Source: Utricularia gibba (taxonomy: Eukaryota > Streptophyta > Magnoliopsida > Lamiales > Lentibulariaceae). Taken from it: a DNA stretch of 52,253 nt. The stretch lies in the NCBI GenBank assembly GCA_002189035.1, contig NEEC01000206.1:1-52253 (forward strand), in the 5' to 3' direction. Position numbers and translations under genes: made by a program. Shown here piece by piece: positions 51,020 to 52,253 of the stretch (position 1 is the first letter of the stretch; each line of letters opens with the position of its first letter). Under the pieces are notes generated by a model that searched no databases, had not been told where the DNA came from, and worked only from the letters and a program-made list of their open reading frames with translations.

Positions 51020-52253
51020 GAGCTCTGATACATCGTCGGACGACGAAGCTTCAAAACGGAAGATGACCGCTCTGGAATGAGCTTCGAAACGGTGTGTCGT
51101 GTGCAACAAGGCTCATCACGGTTTTCAAGATATTTACAAAATACGGAATGGTGCACGAGGCCTGCATCAGGTGTGGGTTGGAACACACCGTGGCATTGTA
51201 AGGGTTCGCCTCTTAAAAAAAATTTCATACCTTCCAATGAAATCCATATGTCTTGAATGCGAGAAAACCCATTCGCGTCGAATCGGAAGTCCGAGGTCGC
51301 ATCATCGCGAACGTCGTGGCCACTTTGTGGCACAATTGAAGGGTAATATAAGGCAATAATTCGAGCTCTGATACATCGTCGGACGACGAAGCTTCCAAAA
51401 CGGAAGATGACTGCTCAAAATGAGCTTCGAAACGGTGTGTCGTGCGCAACGTGGCTCATCACGGTTTTCAAGATATCGAGAAAATACGGAATGGTGCACG
51501 AGGCCTGCATCAGGTGTGGGTTGGAACACAACCGTGGCATTGTAAGGGATCGCCTCTAAAACAAAAATTTCACACCTTCCAATGAAATGCATATGTTTTG
51601 CAAGCGAGAAATCACATTTGCGTCGAATTGGAAGCCCCGAGTCGCATCATCGCGAACGTCGTGGCCACTTTGTGGCACAATTGAAGGCTAATATAAGGCA
51701 ATAATTCGAGCTCTGATACATCGTCGGACGACGAAGCTTCAAAAAACGGAAGATGACCGCTCTGGAATGAGCTTCGAAACGGTGTGTCGTGTGCAACGTG
51801 GCTCATCACGGTTTTCAAGATATCGACAAAATACGGAATGGTGCACGAGGCCTGCATCAGGTGTGGGTTGGAACACAACCGTGGCATTGTAAGGGATCGC
51901 CTCAAAACAAAAATTTCATTCCAATGAAATCATATGTCTTGAAAGCGAGAAAACCCATTCGCGTCGAATCGGAAGTCCGAGTCGCATCATCGCGAACGTC
52001 GTGGCCACTTTGTGGCACAATTGAAGGCTAATATAAGGCAATAATTCGAGCTCTGATATATTGTCGAACGACGAAGCTTCAAAACGGAAGATGACCGCCT
52101 GGAATGAGCTTCGAAACGGTGTGTCGTGCGCAACGTGGCTCATCACGGTTTTCAAGATATAGAAAATACGGAATGGTGCACGAGGCCTGCATCAGGTGTG
52201 GGTTGGAACACACACGTGGCATTGTAAGGGATCGCCTCTAAAACGAAAATTTT

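Larger units (their letters stand above)
1..52253 (+). repeat. Satellite DNA array, ~341 bp monomer, about 153 head-to-tail copies
   Basis: The same unit recurs across the whole window. The landmark GGTGCACGAGG occurs at 24, (variant) 364, 703, 1047, 1391, 1734, 2076 and onward to 52175, giving intervals of 339-344 bp. Seventeen consecutive units between 29016 and 34811 average 340.9 bp. Each typical unit carries, in order, SacI (GAGCTC), HindIII (AAGCTT), BstBI (TTCGAA), EcoRV (GATATC), ApaLI (GTGCAC), StuI (AGGCCT), NdeI (CATATG) and NruI (TCGCGA) sites. All copies share one orientation and no non-satellite sequence interrupts them. Both window edges fall inside the array, so its true length is unknown. 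Arrays of this kind are typical of eukaryotic centromeric, pericentromeric or subtelomeric heterochromatin. Which of these applies, and the species, cannot be read from the sequence. Confidence 0.98.
37410..52253 (+). repeat. Mixed right-hand satellite mosaic, about 44 monomers
   Basis: All units belong to the same family, with interleaved X, Y, A-like and W types. Local X/Y alternation occurs at 40465-41482 and 43872-44880. W-V pairs occur at 48292-48979 and 50339-51019. No GATCTC (Z) junction was found right of 37069. Deletion-bearing units lie near 44,129 and 49,331. The window ends inside a unit, just after the A-rich tract. No unique sequence, RNA gene or transposon was seen. Confidence 0.85.

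Noticed and set aside
1-52253. Hundreds of open reading frames of 60-276 codons on both strands
   Set aside because: They are the same repeat translated in different frames, begin and end wherever indels shift frame, overlap heavily, and match no domain I recognise. None is annotated as a gene.
1-52253. CRISPR-like regular repetition
   Set aside because: The repeat is about 341 bp and contiguous, with no unique spacers. CRISPR repeats are a few tens of bases with spacers of similar size.
1-52253. Tandem rRNA or 5S gene array
   Set aside because: No segment resembles 5S internal promoter boxes or conserved rRNA stretches, and the unit has no RNA-gene-like block bounded by a T-run terminator.
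1-52253. Retrotransposon LTR or other mobile element forming the array
   Set aside because: I found no terminal inverted or LTR ends, target duplications, primer-binding site, polypurine tract or polymerase-like frame. An origin from an LTR fragment is possible but not visible.
1-52253. Telomeric repeats or an array end
   Set aside because: No TTAGGG, TTTAGGG or TTAGG runs, and both edges lie inside monomers.
1-52253. Inverted segment or strand switch within the array
   Set aside because: Landmarks such as GGTGTGGGTTGGAACAC read on the plus strand in every unit from the first to the last.

Overview
The window is a single, uninterrupted tandem satellite array. A monomer of about 341 bp is repeated head to tail from base 1 to base 52253: 152 complete units between the first and last SacI-type landmark (about 237 to about 52,053; mean 340.9 bp), plus a partial unit at each edge. 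Every copy I read is in the same orientation. I found no unique sequence, transposon insertion, inversion, RNA gene, telomere repeat or credible protein gene. This points to a eukaryotic constitutive-heterochromatin locus (centromeric, pericentromeric or subtelomeric). The sequence does not identify the species. The monomer is CpG-rich (about 26 CpG in a hand-counted typical unit) and is not one of the satellite families I can name with confidence.

Layout. Diagnostic variants sort the monomers into recurring types. X: GTCGAACGACAAAGC, CCTCGG, often TTTAAGATATCGACA, CCATATG, AGTCCGAGG. Y: often CTTCCAAAACGG, GCGAACGTGG, AGTCCCAGTC. Y': CACATTTGCG, AATTGG, AGCCCCGAG, sometimes CGCGACGTCG. Z: GATCTC in place of the SacI site GAGCTC, usually with GTGTGCAACAAGG. 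W: GATATTTACA and/or GGTTCGCCTC, TTTCATACC, GAGAAAACCC. V: ATATTGTCGAACGACAAAGC, GCGAAACGTGG, ATCGATAAA. Bases 1-25,825 are a mosaic in which ordered cassettes X-Y'-Z(-W-V) recur at irregular spacing (starts 576, 3652, 10805, 13874, 20364, 24797), with X/Y alternation at 2284-4329. Bases 25,826-36,383 are a more homogeneous 31-monomer block, nearly all starting GATATATTGTCGGACGACGAAGC. Inside it, 28,886-34,678 is a dimeric higher-order repeat (A/B, period about 683 bp). The X-Y'-Z cassette reappears immediately after this block (36,384-37,409). Bases 37,410-52,253 return to the mixed mosaic, with W-V pairs near the right end.

Interpretation. The pattern suggests repeated unequal exchange or segmental amplification of variant groups, with one more recently homogenised domain. 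Within each monomer the most constant stretch is the segment around GCATCATCGCGAACG to CACAATTGAAGG, which contains a small perfect hairpin. The least constant is an A-rich tract. Long open frames, mostly on the minus strand, are a by-product of the repeat and are not annotated as genes. Type assignments and monomer counts were made by eye and should be recomputed.
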